Positions 45,880 to 55,885 of a stretch of DNA of 64,000 bases are shown here, one piece after another. The stretch covers positions 124,001-188,000 of the forward strand of contig JAHRWA010000044.1 of assembly GCA_019090455.1 (NCBI GenBank), in the 5' to 3' direction. Position 1 is the stretch's first letter; each line of letters opens with the position of its first letter. This DNA comes from Pseudomonadales bacterium. GTDB taxonomy: Bacteria > Pseudomonadota > Gammaproteobacteria > Pseudomonadales > DC-out160. The notes below the pieces were generated by a model. The model saw only the letters and a list, made by a program, of their open reading frames with translations. It was not told where the DNA came from and did no database searches. Both the position numbers and the translations under genes were made by a program.

Positions 45880-45910
45880 TTGCACCTTGTACAAGTACAA
45901 GGAATAACGT
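45880..45910 (+). promoter_or_regulatory. MerR-type promoter/operator candidate upstream of rne
   Basis: TTGCAC (45880-45885) and TAACGT (45905-45910) are separated by 19 bases, and the perfect palindrome CCTTGTAC-AA-GTACAAGG (45885-45902) occupies that spacer. Stretched 19-20-base spacers with the operator between the hexamers are the mark of MerR-family promoters such as soxS and merT. The -10 and -35 matches to consensus are weak, as is usual for this class. No merR-like gene is in the window. Confidence 0.45.
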
Positions 45911-45943
45911 AACTGAATATATGACTATGGGTACTTTGACTTT

Positions 45944-45962
45944 GAGGCTGCATCACAGCCTC
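45944..45962 (+). promoter_or_regulatory. Leader hairpin before rne (7-bp stem)
   Basis: GAGGCTG (45944-45950) pairs perfectly with CAGCCTC (45956-45962) around CATCA. No T-run follows, so it is not a terminator. It lies about 310 bases before the rne start and may be part of the regulatory leader. Confidence 0.45.
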
Positions 45963-46071
45963 GGTTAAGTGCAACGATCAAATAGAAAATCACCTCGACC
46001 AGAGATGAAATATCGAAAACGCTCAGGGTGGTTATCATAAAAACAGCAAAGAAAAAACATTTGCAACCCCT

Positions 46072-46086
46072 ACCTTTCTAAAAGGT
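46072..46086 (+). promoter_or_regulatory. Second small leader hairpin before rne
   Basis: ACCTTT (46072-46077) pairs with AAAGGT (46081-46086) over a three-base loop. Stability is modest. It lies about 180 bases upstream of the rne start. Confidence 0.3.
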
Positions 46087-46268
46087 CATAACAACAGGGC
46101 TAAAGCAAAATCGCTGATCACACGTCGCATCATGTTGATTCCTTTTCACCGTTCAAAGCGTTATTTCTATTTCTAATGACCTACCTTGTTTATTTAGCTG
46201 CCTTGAATTTAGTGATAAAACGCGGGTTCTAGCCAACCAATTCCGCCCCAACGAAATTACGGAAGTAC

Positions 46269-49049
46269 ATGAAAAGAATGCTAATTAACGCAACTCACAC
46301 TGAAGAGTTGCGAGTGGCGCTAGTCGACGGCCAATACTTATATGATTTAGACATCGAACACCGATCTCGAGTACAAAAAAAAGCCAACATATATAAAGGA
46401 AGAATTACCCGCGTAGAACCAAGCCTAGAGGCGGCATTTGTGGATTTTGGTGCCGAACGCCACGGATTCCTACCCCTTAAAGAAATCTCTCGTGAGTACT
46501 TTGTAAAAGATCCTCGATCGATACAAGGCCGCATCAGCATTAGAGAAGTGGTCAAAGAAGGTCAGGAAGTAATTGTCCAGGTGGACAAAGAAGAACGTAG
46601 CAATAAAGGCGCAGCCCTAAGCACTTTTATAAGCCTTGCAGGCCGATATTTAGTTTTAATGCCCAACAACCCCCGTGCTGGAGGAATTTCCCGACGGATT
46701 GAAGGCGATGAACGTAGCGAGCTTCGTGAAGTCATGAATTCCATGACTATCCCTGCGGAAATGGGTGTTATTGTTCGTACTGCTGGAGTCGGCAGATCCA
46801 CGGAAGAGCTACAGTGGGATTTAGATTATCTTCTACAGATATGGACATCAATTAGATCAGCTAGCGAAGGCCGCCCTCCTCCCTTTCTTATCTATCAAGA
46901 AAGCAATGTTGTTTTCAGAGCCATTCGAGATTATTTAAGGGACGATATTAGCGAAGTCATTATTGATAGCGCTGAACTATTTGAAGACGCGGGCAACTTT
47001 ATAAAGCAAGTCATGCCCCAGTATGCAAATCGATTAAAACATTATACGGAAAGCATCCCTTTATTTAATCGATATCAAATAGAGGGACAAATCGAGACCG
47101 CTTTTCAGCGCGAGGTCAAACTACCCTCGGGGGGATCCATTGTTATTGATCCGACAGAAGCGTTGGTCTCCATTGACATCAACTCCGCGAGAGCAACAAA
47201 AGGCGCAGATATTGAAGAAACCGCTTTAAATACTAACGTAGAAGCCGCTGACGAAATTGCACGACAATTACGCCTGCGTGATATTGGCGGCCTTATCGTA
47301 ATCGATTTTATCGACATGACGCCTAGCCGTAATCAACGGCAAGTAGAACAACGTATTAAAGACGCTCTTGAAATGGATCGGGCTCGAATACAAACCAGTC
47401 GAATATCTCGATTCGGCCTACTTGAACTCTCACGGCAACGACTACGCCCATCTCTAGTCGAGACAAGCGGCGCCCTTTGTCCTCGTTGCAACGGCACCGG
47501 TTCGGTGAGAGACGTTAATTCAACTGCTCTTTCCATTATTCGCTTAATCGAGGAAGAGGCATTAAAAGGCGGTACTACAGGCATCAATGCACAAGTTCCC
47601 GTCGAGGTAGCAACTTACCTACTCAATGAGAAACGTGACGCGATCACTGATATAGAAAAGCGCAACAACATTCGAATATTGATCATCCCTAACCTCAACT
47701 TTGACACTCCCCATTATGAAATGGACCGAGTCAGAGGCGACCAAGATTCGACTGTCGAAAAAGCCAGCTATGAAATGGCATCTGAAAAAGAAGATGGTAG
47801 TAATGGTGCTGTAGCCACACCCACACCCGTTGCGCCGCGTCAGGAAGCAGCGGTAAAAATGATTCAGCAAACAGCCCCTGCACCAACTCCTGAAGCTAAA
47901 AGGGAAGATAACGCAGTCAACAAATTTTCAACCTGGTTTGGCTCGTTATTTAAGACTGAAATTGAGCCAGAGCCCGTCAAACCGGCTCCGAAACCTGCGA
48001 CTACACAGCCACAGCAGCGCAATCAAAACAATCGAGGAAAACAGCAACAACGCAACAAGAACAATCAGCAAAACAACAAGCGGAATAATGAGCGCAACAA
48101 CGATCGTAATAACGACAACAGAAACCGTAAATCGGGAGATGACAAGGATCAAAACCGTTCGGATCGAAATCGCCAGCAAAACAAATCCAATGAACGTAAC
48201 GAGAACAAACAGAAACAAGATCGAAAAGGTTCAGAACGGCGCCCACAAGGCAAAGAACCGTCTCAGAAAAAGCCGCGAAATTTGCCCCGTAATGAAACAA
48301 CAGAAACTAATCAGCCAGATAATAAGCGACCCAACCCGAAGAAAGAAACAGCAAATGACAGCCGGCAGACTCCTGACAATAAACAGCATCAGAACAAGAA
48401 GCAGGATAAACCAAAGCAGGTCGTACCGGAAAACAACAGCGTAGTAGAACCCATAAAAGCAGTAGAACCCGTAAAAGCAGCGGAAAAAGCCGCCAAATCT
48501 CCGACACAAAAAACAGAGGCTGCAGCAAAAAGTCCAACGGTAAAAACGCCGGCTCCTGCTAATGCTAATGCTGAGAAGGATAGCAATACTAAGGATGTCG
48601 CTGCTAAGACCAATGCGGCAGAACAACCGAAAGAATCGTATATCCCCCAGCGAGGACAAGAGGTTGCGTCAAATACGGAGTCAGAGGCAAAACCACAGGT
48701 AGATTCAGCTCCCGTTAAACAAGCGGAAAAGAAACCTCAACCTGAGACCCCTGCTCCAATAGAGAAGTCTCCAGTACAGAAGGTTTCAACTGAGAAGGCT
48801 TCTACTGAAAAGGCTGCAGCTCAGAAGACTGAATCTAAGCCGACACCAACCACCTCGAATGGTCGTGCATATAACGACCCTAGAGAGATCAAAAAGCGCC
48901 GGCTGGCCGCAGAAGCAAAACAGAAAGAAGAGCCCAGCAACAATCAACCTAACGAAGCATCAGCTCCGCCCATAACTAAGGAGCCAAAGGAGGCCCCTAA
49001 AGTTGAAGAAAAAACGCCGGAGGCATCTTCTCCCAAAGAAGATAGCTAG
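46269..49049 (+). CDS. rne: Ribonuclease E
   Basis: 926 residues. The catalytic half aligns without gaps to E. coli numbering at the key sites: Asp303 in [12 protein letters not shown], Asp346 in VIDFIDM, and the zinc-link cysteines 404 and 407 in CPRCNGTG. An S1 domain occupies about residues 38-120. From about residue 500 the protein is disordered, with a basic Gln/Asn/Arg-rich RNA-binding segment (about 580-680), then Lys/Ala/Pro-rich repeats and an acidic end, the scaffold region for degradosome partners. It is the essential endonuclease for mRNA decay and rRNA/tRNA maturation. It converges on the murB operon. Confidence 0.96.
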   Translation: MKRMLINATHTEELRVALVDGQYLYDLDIEHRSRVQKKANIYKGRITRVEPSLEAAFVDFGAERHGFLPLKEISREYFVKDPRSIQGRISIREVVKEGQEVIVQVDKEERSNKGAALSTFISLAGRYLVLMPNNPRAGGISRRIEGDERSELREVMNSMTIPAEMGVIVRTAGVGRSTEELQWDLDYLLQIWTSIRSASEGRPPPFLIYQESNVVFRAIRDYLRDDISEVIIDSAELFEDAGNFIKQVMPQYANRLKHYTESIPLFNRYQIEGQIETAFQREVKLPSGGSIVIDPTEALVSIDINSARATKGADIEETALNTNVEAADEIARQLRLRDIGGLIVIDFIDMTPSRNQRQVEQRIKDALEMDRARIQTSRISRFGLLELSRQRLRPSLVETSGALCPRCNGTGSVRDVNSTALSIIRLIEEEALKGGTTGINAQVPVEVATYLLNEKRDAITDIEKRNNIRILIIPNLNFDTPHYEMDRVRGDQDSTVEKASYEMASEKEDGSNGAVATPTPVAPRQEAAVKMIQQTAPAPTPEAKREDNAVNKFSTWFGSLFKTEIEPEPVKPAPKPATTQPQQRNQNNRGKQQQRNKNNQQNNKRNNERNNDRNNDNRNRKSGDDKDQNRSDRNRQQNKSNERNENKQKQDRKGSERRPQGKEPSQKKPRNLPRNETTETNQPDNKRPNPKKETANDSRQTPDNKQHQNKKQDKPKQVVPENNSVVEPIKAVEPVKAAEKAAKSPTQKTEAAAKSPTVKTPAPANANAEKDSNTKDVAAKTNAAEQPKESYIPQRGQEVASNTESEAKPQVDSAPVKQAEKKPQPETPAPIEKSPVQKVSTEKASTEKAAAQKTESKPTPTTSNGRAYNDPREIKKRRLAAEAKQKEEPSNNQPNEASAPPITKEPKEAPKVEEKTPEASSPKEDS

Positions 49050-49061
49050 ATAACGAAAACG

Positions 49062-49103
49062 AGCAGATAAAAGAGAGGGGAATTTCACTCCCTTTTATCT
49101 GCT
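49062..49103. terminator. Bidirectional terminator hairpin between rne and murB
   Basis: AGCAGATAAAAG (49062-49073) pairs perfectly with CTTTTATCTGCT (49092-49103), extended inwards by GAG/CTC after one unpaired base. It lies 13 bases after the rne stop and about 80 bases past the murB stop on the opposite strand. T-tracts are short on both sides, so efficiency is uncertain. Confidence 0.7.
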
Positions 49104-49186
49104 AATATGATAAAAATTAAGACCGCTAGAACGTTTTCCCACTACTATCTTAATCCGAAAAGTTTATAAACCTTAAATCTAAAACC

Positions 49187-50206
49187 CTAAACCGACAGGA
49201 TTTTAGGCTCTATTTCCAACGTAATCCCGTATCGTTCCCTGATCGTCTGAATGATGTACTTCGCCAAACCCAGCAATTCCGCGCCGCTGGCTCCTCCATA
49301 ATTAACCAGCACAAGCGCTTGCTTATCGTGAATTCCAACACTACCGCTTCGATAACCTTTCAAACCACACTGATCAATTAACCATCCTGCTGCAACCTTG
49401 ACGGTACCCTCTGTTTGAAAATAGTGGGCCACACCAGGGAAGTCAACATTCAGCTTATCAAATTGCTTTCTGCTTAATATGGGGTTTTTAAAAAAGCTAC
49501 CTGCATTGCCTAGTACTTTTGGGTTAGGTAATTTCACCTCTCGAATGCCGACAATTGCATTTCGCATTTGATCAGCAGTCACTGGCTCCGCAGCAGAAAA
49601 ATGCTTTTTTAAATCTGCATAGATAAAATTAGGCACGAATTTTTTTGCCAATCGAAAAGTCACATCCGTGATGAATAATCGATTATTATATTTTATTTTA
49701 AAAATACTATCTCTATAACCAAATTGACAAGCTTCCTTGTCGAATTCAAGTTCTTCACCAGTAGATAAATCAATAGCGTTCAACTTTTGAAAAGCAGATT
49801 CCAACTCAACACCATAGGCTCCAATATTCTGAACAGGCGCCGCACCGACGGTACCGGGTATAGCCGACAAATTTTCAAGACCATGCCACCCAGAAACCAC
49901 ACACCGCTCTACAAAATCATCCCAGCTTTCACCGCCACCTACTTTCACCCATACCCAATCATTCTCTTCCCTGACAACCTGACAACCTTCAATCTGATTA
50001 ACGAGAATGAGCCCATCAAAGTCGCCAACGAACAAGATATTACTTCCCTGCCCCAGAACCACCACTGACTTCGATTCCTTTTTACACTGTGTTGCCCACT
50101 CAACAACCATGCCTCTATCTTTGACACAAAGAAGTTCTTTGGCAATGGACTCCACGCCAAAGGTATTCATTTTTTTTAAGGACACATAAGTTTTAATGGC
50201 TAGCAT
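49187..50206 (-). CDS. murB: UDP-N-acetylenolpyruvoylglucosamine reductase
   Basis: 339 residues of the longer, E. coli-like class. FAD binding: LGQGSNILF and SAIPGTVGAAPVQNIGAYGVEL. The catalytic Ser is in GNAGSFFKNP and the C-terminal Glu in LEIEPKIL. It forms UDP-MurNAc for peptidoglycan. It is the last gene of a long leftward operon that begins near comEC. Confidence 0.94.
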   Translation of the reverse strand: MLAIKTYVSLKKMNTFGVESIAKELLCVKDRGMVVEWATQCKKESKSVVVLGQGSNILFVGDFDGLILVNQIEGCQVVREENDWVWVKVGGGESWDDFVERCVVSGWHGLENLSAIPGTVGAAPVQNIGAYGVELESAFQKLNAIDLSTGEELEFDKEACQFGYRDSIFKIKYNNRLFITDVTFRLAKKFVPNFIYADLKKHFSAAEPVTADQMRNAIVGIREVKLPNPKVLGNAGSFFKNPILSRKQFDKLNVDFPGVAHYFQTEGTVKVAAGWLIDQCGLKGYRSGSVGIHDKQALVLVNYGGASGAELLGLAKYIIQTIRERYGITLEIEPKILSV

Positions 50207-50303
50207 TGAGTGATTTCAGCAATATTTTATCGAATGAATAGAATTTCGGTGATACTTATTCCTTTGGTAAACAAAGAATCTGAATATCCCGTGTCTCTCT
50301 ATA

Positions 50304-50771
50304 TTAGGCTGGTGATTGTAGCTCTGCTAGCAAACCCGCAGAAGCATCTTCGATAAGATTCAATACATGATCAAAACCAGAAGGACCACCATAATAGGGA
50401 TCAGGTACTTCCCTCTCTTCACAGGTTTTGCCGTAGTCTAAAAATAATTTAATTTTTTCCTGATACTTTTCAGGACATTGTTCCTGCAATGTTTTCAGAT
50501 TGCTATTATCCATCGCCAACAACAAATCAAAACGACTATAATCCTCCAACACCACCTGTCGAGCGCGAATAGAATTCATATCATAGCCCCGCTTGGCGGC
50601 AACTTGGATAGATCGACTATCTGATGGTTCACCCACATGGTAGCCAGCGGTACCAGCCGAATCCATGGTTATCCTATTCGCTAACCCGGCTTTTTCAATC
50701 GTAGATCGAAAAACACATTCTGCAGTGGAGGATCGGCAGATATTCCCAAGACAAACAAATAAAATATTCAT
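50304..50771 (-). CDS. Low-molecular-weight protein tyrosine phosphatase
   Basis: 155 residues with the P-loop CLGNICRS (Cys7 nucleophile, Arg13) at the N-terminus and the general-acid loop VPDPYYGG. The family dephosphorylates tyrosine on bacterial kinases and glycosyltransferases; no BY-kinase gene is in the window. The position between murB and kdsB is conserved in Pseudomonas. Confidence 0.92.
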   Translation of the reverse strand: MNILFVCLGNICRSSTAECVFRSTIEKAGLANRITMDSAGTAGYHVGEPSDSRSIQVAAKRGYDMNSIRARQVVLEDYSRFDLLLAMDNSNLKTLQEQCPEKYQEKIKLFLDYGKTCEEREVPDPYYGGPSGFDHVLNLIEDASAGLLAELQSPA

Positions 50772-50842
50772 CGCTGCCGGCCTCGCTCATTCGCTGCCAG
50801 TAGACACTCAAAGTTAAGTAAGCACCCTAAATTAATAAACAC

Positions 50843-51607
50843 TTAAGTCAACAGTTCCCGAAGTCGTTTCAGATCTTCGGGCGTATCTACACCCGATCCG
50901 GAATCCGTACAAGCTAGCTCTACATGAATACCCACACCATGATGCAACGCTCGCAATTGCTCTAGACTCTCTAAGATTTCAATTGGAGCCTGATCCCATT
51001 CCACGAACTGATGTAAAAACCGCACACGATACGCATAAATTCCAACATGTCGGTGATAGTTTTTTGTAAGATCCTTTGCTAACACCTTATCTACACCTGA
51101 AGCAAAAGCATCACGATTCCAAGGTATCGGCGCTCGACTAAAATACATAGCCATGCCATCACAATCGAATGCCACTTTCACCGCATTGGGATCGAATAGC
51201 TGATCCGCGGATTCAATCAACTCGCATAAAGTGGAAATATCCGCTCGCGCATTCTGTGCAAGGTTCACAGCCACCTGATCAATTAACTCGGGTGGCATTA
51301 ACGGTTCGTCACCTTGAACGTTAACCACTATCTCTTCATTACCCAATCCAAGCTTAGTGACCACCTCTTGCAAACGATCCGTGCCAGAAGCGTGCTCCGG
51401 TGAGGTCATGACCACCTCACCACCAAACGCTTTCACTGCCATCTCAATACGCGAATCGTCAGTTGCTACCACGACAGTATTGGCTTGGCTTTTCTGAGCC
51501 TGCTCATAAACCCTCTGCACCATTGATTTACCGGCAAGATCTAACAGCGGTTTACCGGGTAAACGAGACGATGCATAACGGGCAGGAATGATGACTGAAA
51601 AAGTCAT
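50843..51607 (-). CDS. kdsB: 3-deoxy-manno-octulosonate cytidylyltransferase
   Basis: 254 residues: nucleotidyltransferase opening [25 protein letters not shown], then [17 protein letters not shown] and [12 protein letters not shown]. It activates KDO with CTP for lipopolysaccharide core synthesis. It lies 6 bases past the trm112-like gene. Confidence 0.95.
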   Translation of the reverse strand: MTFSVIIPARYASSRLPGKPLLDLAGKSMVQRVYEQAQKSQANTVVVATDDSRIEMAVKAFGGEVVMTSPEHASGTDRLQEVVTKLGLGNEEIVVNVQGDEPLMPPELIDQVAVNLAQNARADISTLCELIESADQLFDPNAVKVAFDCDGMAMYFSRAPIPWNRDAFASGVDKVLAKDLTKNYHRHVGIYAYRVRFLHQFVEWDQAPIEILESLEQLRALHHGVGIHVELACTDSGSGVDTPEDLKRLRELLT

Positions 51608-51613
51608 ATGGCT

Positions 51614-51799
51614 CTACTTGCCTTCCGCATTAGCATTGATATCACGAGCTTCATTTTCAAGCATCACAGGAATACCATCTCTAATCGGGTAAGCCAATGC
51701 GTCAGCTTTACAGACAACTTCACTCGCTTCCTTATCGTATTCCAATGGGCCTTTACATAAAGGGCAAGCCAGAATATCCAGCAATTTTTTATCTAACAT
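51614..51799 (-). CDS. ycaR: Trm112 family protein (YcaR)
   Basis: 61 residues with [17 protein letters not shown] and [14 protein letters not shown]. One CPLC pair is present at the N-terminus. It lies between lpxK and kdsB as in E. coli and Pseudomonas; the function is unclear, and the fold is shared with the Trm112 methyltransferase partner. Confidence 0.92.
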   Translation of the reverse strand: MLDKKLLDILACPLCKGPLEYDKEASEVVCKADALAYPIRDGIPVMLENEARDINANAEGK

Positions 51800-51814
51800 T
51801 TCTCACTCCTTTCA

Positions 51815-52825
51815 TTAAAGAATTTCCCCCAACCGCTCTTCCAAATCATTTAATACATTGGATTCTAACTGGGTAGAAATTTTCAAATAATACCAGTTTT
51901 GTTTGGCAAACCCACGACACTTTACTGCGTCTTTCTCTGTCATCAATAACAATTGACTGCCATCATCAAAGGAAAAGTCGGCCTCTTGGTAATCATGATG
52001 ATCCTCGAATACATGAGGCACCACGTTAAACCCCAACAATCCCAAACTATCAAAAAAACGTTTTGGATTACCAATTCCCGCAACGGCATGAACGGTACCC
52101 TGAACCTGTGTGATGGAGTTCATCCTAGCCATCGATGTTTCGTCGAAGCTCAACACTTCAAAAAACCCCATTGTTTGATAAGACATACGCGAATATGCAA
52201 CGGGCAACTTAATCGGCTTAGTCCCATTCACCACAACAAAATCGGCTTTTTTTAAACGGCTTTTCGGTTCCCTCAGAGGCCCACTTGGCAGTAAAAAACC
52301 ATTACCTAAACCTCTTTCGCCATCCACCACCACCAACTCAATATCGCGCTGTAATGCGTAGTGCTGCAAGCCGTCATCACTGACTATTAAATTACAGTCA
52401 TTATTCTTCAACAAATATTGCACAGCTCTAACTCTATTGGGATCCACCACCAACGGTACACCCGTCCGATTGGCAATGAGGTGAGGCTCATCACCTACCA
52501 CGTGGGGGTCGCTTCCCCGGTTCACTGCAATAGGATAGCTTTCACTGTTCCCGCCAAAACCACGGCTGATAACACCCGGGCGGTACCCCCGTTTTATTAA
52601 CTCCTCAACAAGGTGAATAACCACGGGTGTCTTTCCTGTACCACCCACAGTAATGTTGCCCACTATTATCACGGGGACTGGCGCTCGCCAAGATACTTTA
52701 ATCCCCCTCTGAAAAGACCATTTACGCTTTTCCGTGATCACGAAAAACAGCAAACTCAGCGGTAAAAACAAATAGGATAATGGATGACCCTGATACCATG
52801 CTTTAACGATCCAATCTTTAATCAT
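51815..52825 (-). CDS. lpxK: Tetraacyldisaccharide 4'-kinase
   Basis: 336 residues; N-terminal membrane-associated region, P-loop in GNITVGGTGKTPV, then DDGLQHYAL and GIGNPKRFFDSL. It phosphorylates the lipid A precursor at the 4' position at the inner membrane. It starts 9 bases past the msbA stop. The usual neighbours (msbA, ycaR, kdsB) are present. Confidence 0.95.
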   Translation of the reverse strand: MIKDWIVKAWYQGHPLSYLFLPLSLLFFVITEKRKWSFQRGIKVSWRAPVPVIIVGNITVGGTGKTPVVIHLVEELIKRGYRPGVISRGFGGNSESYPIAVNRGSDPHVVGDEPHLIANRTGVPLVVDPNRVRAVQYLLKNNDCNLIVSDDGLQHYALQRDIELVVVDGERGLGNGFLLPSGPLREPKSRLKKADFVVVNGTKPIKLPVAYSRMSYQTMGFFEVLSFDETSMARMNSITQVQGTVHAVAGIGNPKRFFDSLGLLGFNVVPHVFEDHHDYQEADFSFDDGSQLLLMTEKDAVKCRGFAKQNWYYLKISTQLESNVLNDLEERLGEIL

Positions 52826-52834
52826 AATATGCGC

Positions 52835-54592
52835 TCAAGCCGGGTTTTGCGCCTGCTGCAACTGAGCATAGTATCCATTTTTTGTCAGTAGTTCTTGATG
52901 AGAACCCTTTTCAACAATTTGGCCCTGATCCAGTACGAGGATAACGTCTGCGGATTCAATAGTAGATAAACGATGAGCCACTACCAGCGTTGTTCGACCC
53001 GCCATTAACCTATTCAACGCATTTTGTATCACTCTTTCGGACTCGTTATCCAGAGCAGAGGTTGCCTCATCCAATATCAATATAGGGGCATCCTTTAACA
53101 AAGCACGCGCGATCGCAATACGTTGCCGCTGGCCGCCAGATAATTGCACCCCGTCCTGTCCAACCTCTTGCGCTAGACCCATTGGTTGCTCCTCAATAAA
53201 CTCCCACGCATTCGCTAATTTTGCTGCTTGAATAACTTGCTCCCGAGTCGTTCCCGCCAACGCACCATAAGCAATATTGGCTTCAATGGTATCGTTAAAT
53301 AACACCACTTTTTGACTCACCACCGCAATCTGCTCTCTCAAACTCTTCAAGCTGTAGTGCGTCAGTGAAATACCATCCAATCGAATGCCACCCTCTACTG
53401 GCTCATAGAAACGGGGAATCAAATCGATCAAAGTGGATTTACCGCTACCTGTTTTCCCCACCAATGCGACAGTTTGACCCGGTTCAACGTTAAAACTAAT
53501 CCCTTTCAAAACAGGCTTATTATTTTCATAGTGAAATTTAACACTTTCAAATTCCAGTAAACCTTTTACTCGATCGACGGCATAATTCCCGGTATCTATC
53601 TCAGGTTCCACATCTAACAATTGAAATGCACTACGCGCGCCTGCAATCCCACGCTGTATCACTGCATTCACTTGGGTTAACTGCCGCGCAGGTTTTGTTA
53701 GCAATGCTGCCGCCGTCAAATAAGCTAGGAACTCACCCGTCGTGGTTTCTCCAAAAACTTCTGGCAACAAAGCGACCCAAATAAGAATAGAAAGTTGAGC
53801 CCCCACCAGTAATTGCACCACCGGTGTAGTTAGAGAAGTTGTCACTACTAATTTCAAACTTTGCCGTAAATTATCCCGACTAGCTTCGATGAATCGTGAT
53901 TTCTCATATCCTTCCCCTCCAAAAGCCTTAACAGTTTGATAACCATTAACGGTTTCAGATGCCACATGATTCACGTCTCCCATAGAGGATTGAATACGAC
54001 GACTAATAAGCCCTAACCGTTTACTGGCGATACGCACGACTAATCCGACAATCGGGGCCGCCATAAAAAACAGCATGGATAGCTTCCAGTTTGAATACAG
54101 GAGATAGCCCAACAGGATGATGACCGTGAGACCCTCTTGAATAATAATTTTAAAGGCATCAGCAGAGGCAGCGGCCACCTGTTCAATATCATAGGTAAAT
54201 TTAGAAAGGATATGCCCAGCGGTATTCTTGCTGTAGAACGAACTCTTTAGCCGCAGCATATGTTCGAAAAGCTCTGTACGTAAATCATGGACCACCTGCC
54301 GAGCCACATAAGCAATCCCGTAACTACCGAAAAAAGTCCCCACACCACGACACAAAAAAATAACAATGATACCAGCCGCAAGAAAGCCGCCCTTATCCAG
54401 CGCTTTATCCTCTAGAGTAGAAACAATAAGGTTCATCATTTCTGCCCAGGCCCACTGCGTGACAGCGTATATCCCGAATCCGATAACACCTACAACAAAG
54501 GCTACCCAGTAGCGACGGCTATAACCCATCAAACGTTTATAGACATCCCACCCTGACGCCTCGACTACTGTAGATGAAGAGTCCTCTACCAC
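52835..54592 (-). CDS. msbA: Lipid A export ATP-binding/permease protein MsbA
   Basis: About 585 residues: an ABC exporter half-transporter with six membrane helices (about 20-310), then an ATPase domain with Walker A GKTGSGKST, signature LSGGQRQRIAIARA and Walker B ILILDEATSALD. It flips lipid A-core across the inner membrane. The frame begins with a TTG at 54625, but AAAGAGGG lies within it; TTG 54595 or GTG 54592 would be 7-10 bases downstream, so 54592 is given with some doubt. Confidence 0.94.
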   Translation of the reverse strand: MVEDSSSTVVEASGWDVYKRLMGYSRRYWVAFVVGVIGFGIYAVTQWAWAEMMNLIVSTLEDKALDKGGFLAAGIIVIFLCRGVGTFFGSYGIAYVARQVVHDLRTELFEHMLRLKSSFYSKNTAGHILSKFTYDIEQVAAASADAFKIIIQEGLTVIILLGYLLYSNWKLSMLFFMAAPIVGLVVRIASKRLGLISRRIQSSMGDVNHVASETVNGYQTVKAFGGEGYEKSRFIEASRDNLRQSLKLVVTTSLTTPVVQLLVGAQLSILIWVALLPEVFGETTTGEFLAYLTAAALLTKPARQLTQVNAVIQRGIAGARSAFQLLDVEPEIDTGNYAVDRVKGLLEFESVKFHYENNKPVLKGISFNVEPGQTVALVGKTGSGKSTLIDLIPRFYEPVEGGIRLDGISLTHYSLKSLREQIAVVSQKVVLFNDTIEANIAYGALAGTTREQVIQAAKLANAWEFIEEQPMGLAQEVGQDGVQLSGGQRQRIAIARALLKDAPILILDEATSALDNESERVIQNALNRLMAGRTTLVVAHRLSTIESADVILVLDQGQIVEKGSHQELLTKNGYYAQLQQAQNPA

Positions 54593-54658
54593 CAAAGCCA
54601 AACCCTCTTTAAGACAAGAAAACAAATACTATTGATAGATTTTTCGAATAAAAGCCAA

Positions 54659-55117
54659 CTATTTCGATTCAACTGGCCGCTTGGTAGTAATACTGAGATT
54701 AACAAATCCCATTTGACCCGCCGCATCCATCGCGGTAACCACCGCTTGATGAGGTGCCATTGCATCCGCAGTAATCATCATAGGCCGAGATTGATTTGCA
54801 CCTGAACCCGGATCACTAGCTAGGGATCCGTCCGCTGGAGCAATCTTACTAATAGCAAATTTCAGCGTCTCAATTTTCTTATTGATGACCGTGTTACCGT
54901 TCACCGCATAATTACCATCCGCACTGATCGTAATCTCTATCATATCCACTATGTTTGCGGGTGCTTCTCCGTCCGCCTCCGGTAACTCCAACGTTAACCG
55001 TGTTTCTTTGGTGAATGTGGTGGATACCATAAAGAATATCAGTAACAAAAAAACGACGTCGATTAACGGTGTCAGATTCACATCCACCGTTTCTCTCTTT
55101 TGTTTGAGAAATTTCAC
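54659..55117 (-). CDS. exbD: ExbD/TolR family biopolymer transport protein
   Basis: 152 residues: short cytoplasmic start, one membrane helix with the proton-relay Asp in NLTPLIDVVFLLLIFFMV, then a periplasmic domain. The ATG overlaps the exbB stop by 4 bases (ATGA), indicating coupling. It is placed in the lpxK/msbA operon, so it probably drives an envelope function; no TonB gene is adjacent. Confidence 0.92.
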   Translation of the reverse strand: MKFLKQKRETVDVNLTPLIDVVFLLLIFFMVSTTFTKETRLTLELPEADGEAPANIVDMIEITISADGNYAVNGNTVINKKIETLKFAISKIAPADGSLASDPGSGANQSRPMMITADAMAPHQAVVTAMDAAGQMGFVNLSITTKRPVESK

Positions 55118-55785
55118 TTGCTCGAAGTCTCCCCAACATCAGCCTCTCTATCACCGTGAATAACATCTACCAATTTGATCGCCTCCTGTTCCATAAAAAC
55201 GGAAATCTCCTCAATACGTCGAGTCAGAAACCGATGAAAAAACAGACTTGGAATAGCCACACATAAACCAGCAGCTGTCGTCAGTAACGCCTCAGATATG
55301 CCCCCAGCCAGCACAGCAGCATTACCTGTACCCTGTAAAACAATGGCAGTGAACACTCTAATCATCCCAAAAACCGTACCCAACAACCCCAACAAAGGCG
55401 CAATAGCCGCAATGCTACCGAGCACCGTCATATAGCGCTCCATTTCATGAACCTCATGGGAAGCCACTTCTTGGATACTTTCCTTCATAATTTCGCGGCC
55501 ATGTTTGGTATTCACCAGACCCGCAGCTAACACCTTGCCCAGAGGCGAACCGGTCTTCAGTTCTTTCAGTTTCCTAGCATCTAGCTGGCTATTTTTAACC
55601 CACCCCCAGACCTGAGACACCAATTGTTTCGGAATTATATGGGAGGAGCGCAAAGCCCAAAATCGTTCGACAATGATGGCAAGTGACACCACAGAGCAGA
55701 GGATGATTGGCCACATCAACAAACCACCTTCTTTCAACACATCTAACAAACTCGTTTCTGCCACTCTAAAAATCCTCTTAATCAA
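55114..55785 (-). CDS. exbB: ExbB/TolQ/MotA family proton channel protein
   Basis: 223 residues with three membrane helices (about 18-38, 110-135 and 155-178) and the conserved VLGSIAAIAPLLGLLGTVFGMIRVF block. It forms the stator complex with ExbD. It sits between comEC (100 bases upstream) and exbD. TonB, TolA and an outer-membrane receptor are absent, so the energised partner is unknown. Confidence 0.92.
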   Translation of the reverse strand: MIKRIFRVAETSLLDVLKEGGLLMWPIILCSVVSLAIIVERFWALRSSHIIPKQLVSQVWGWVKNSQLDARKLKELKTGSPLGKVLAAGLVNTKHGREIMKESIQEVASHEVHEMERYMTVLGSIAAIAPLLGLLGTVFGMIRVFTAIVLQGTGNAAVLAGGISEALLTTAAGLCVAIPSLFFHRFLTRRIEEISVFMEQEAIKLVDVIHGDREADVGETSSK

Positions 55786-55885
55786 GACTGCTAATTTATG
55801 GCGCTACTTTATCACAATCACAACAATGATAACGAACTCGAAACCATCCAATTGAGACTAACTGATGCCAAACATATAATAGTCT

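Larger units (their letters stand above)
45163..46268. other. 1.1-kb rluC-rne intergenic region with rne leader
   Basis: No credible gene was found; short open frames here (for example 45242-45658 on the minus strand) have no family features. The right half holds a candidate promoter and palindrome at 45880-45910, a 7-bp hairpin at 45944-45962 and a 6-bp hairpin at 46072-46086. The long leader before rne is a common feature of the gene, where RNase E acts on its own mRNA. Confidence 0.6.

Noticed and set aside
47946-48659. Several long minus-strand frames opposite the rne tail
   Set aside because: They mirror the low-complexity codons of the RNase E C-terminus, giving hydrophobic or Phe/Cys-rich artefacts.
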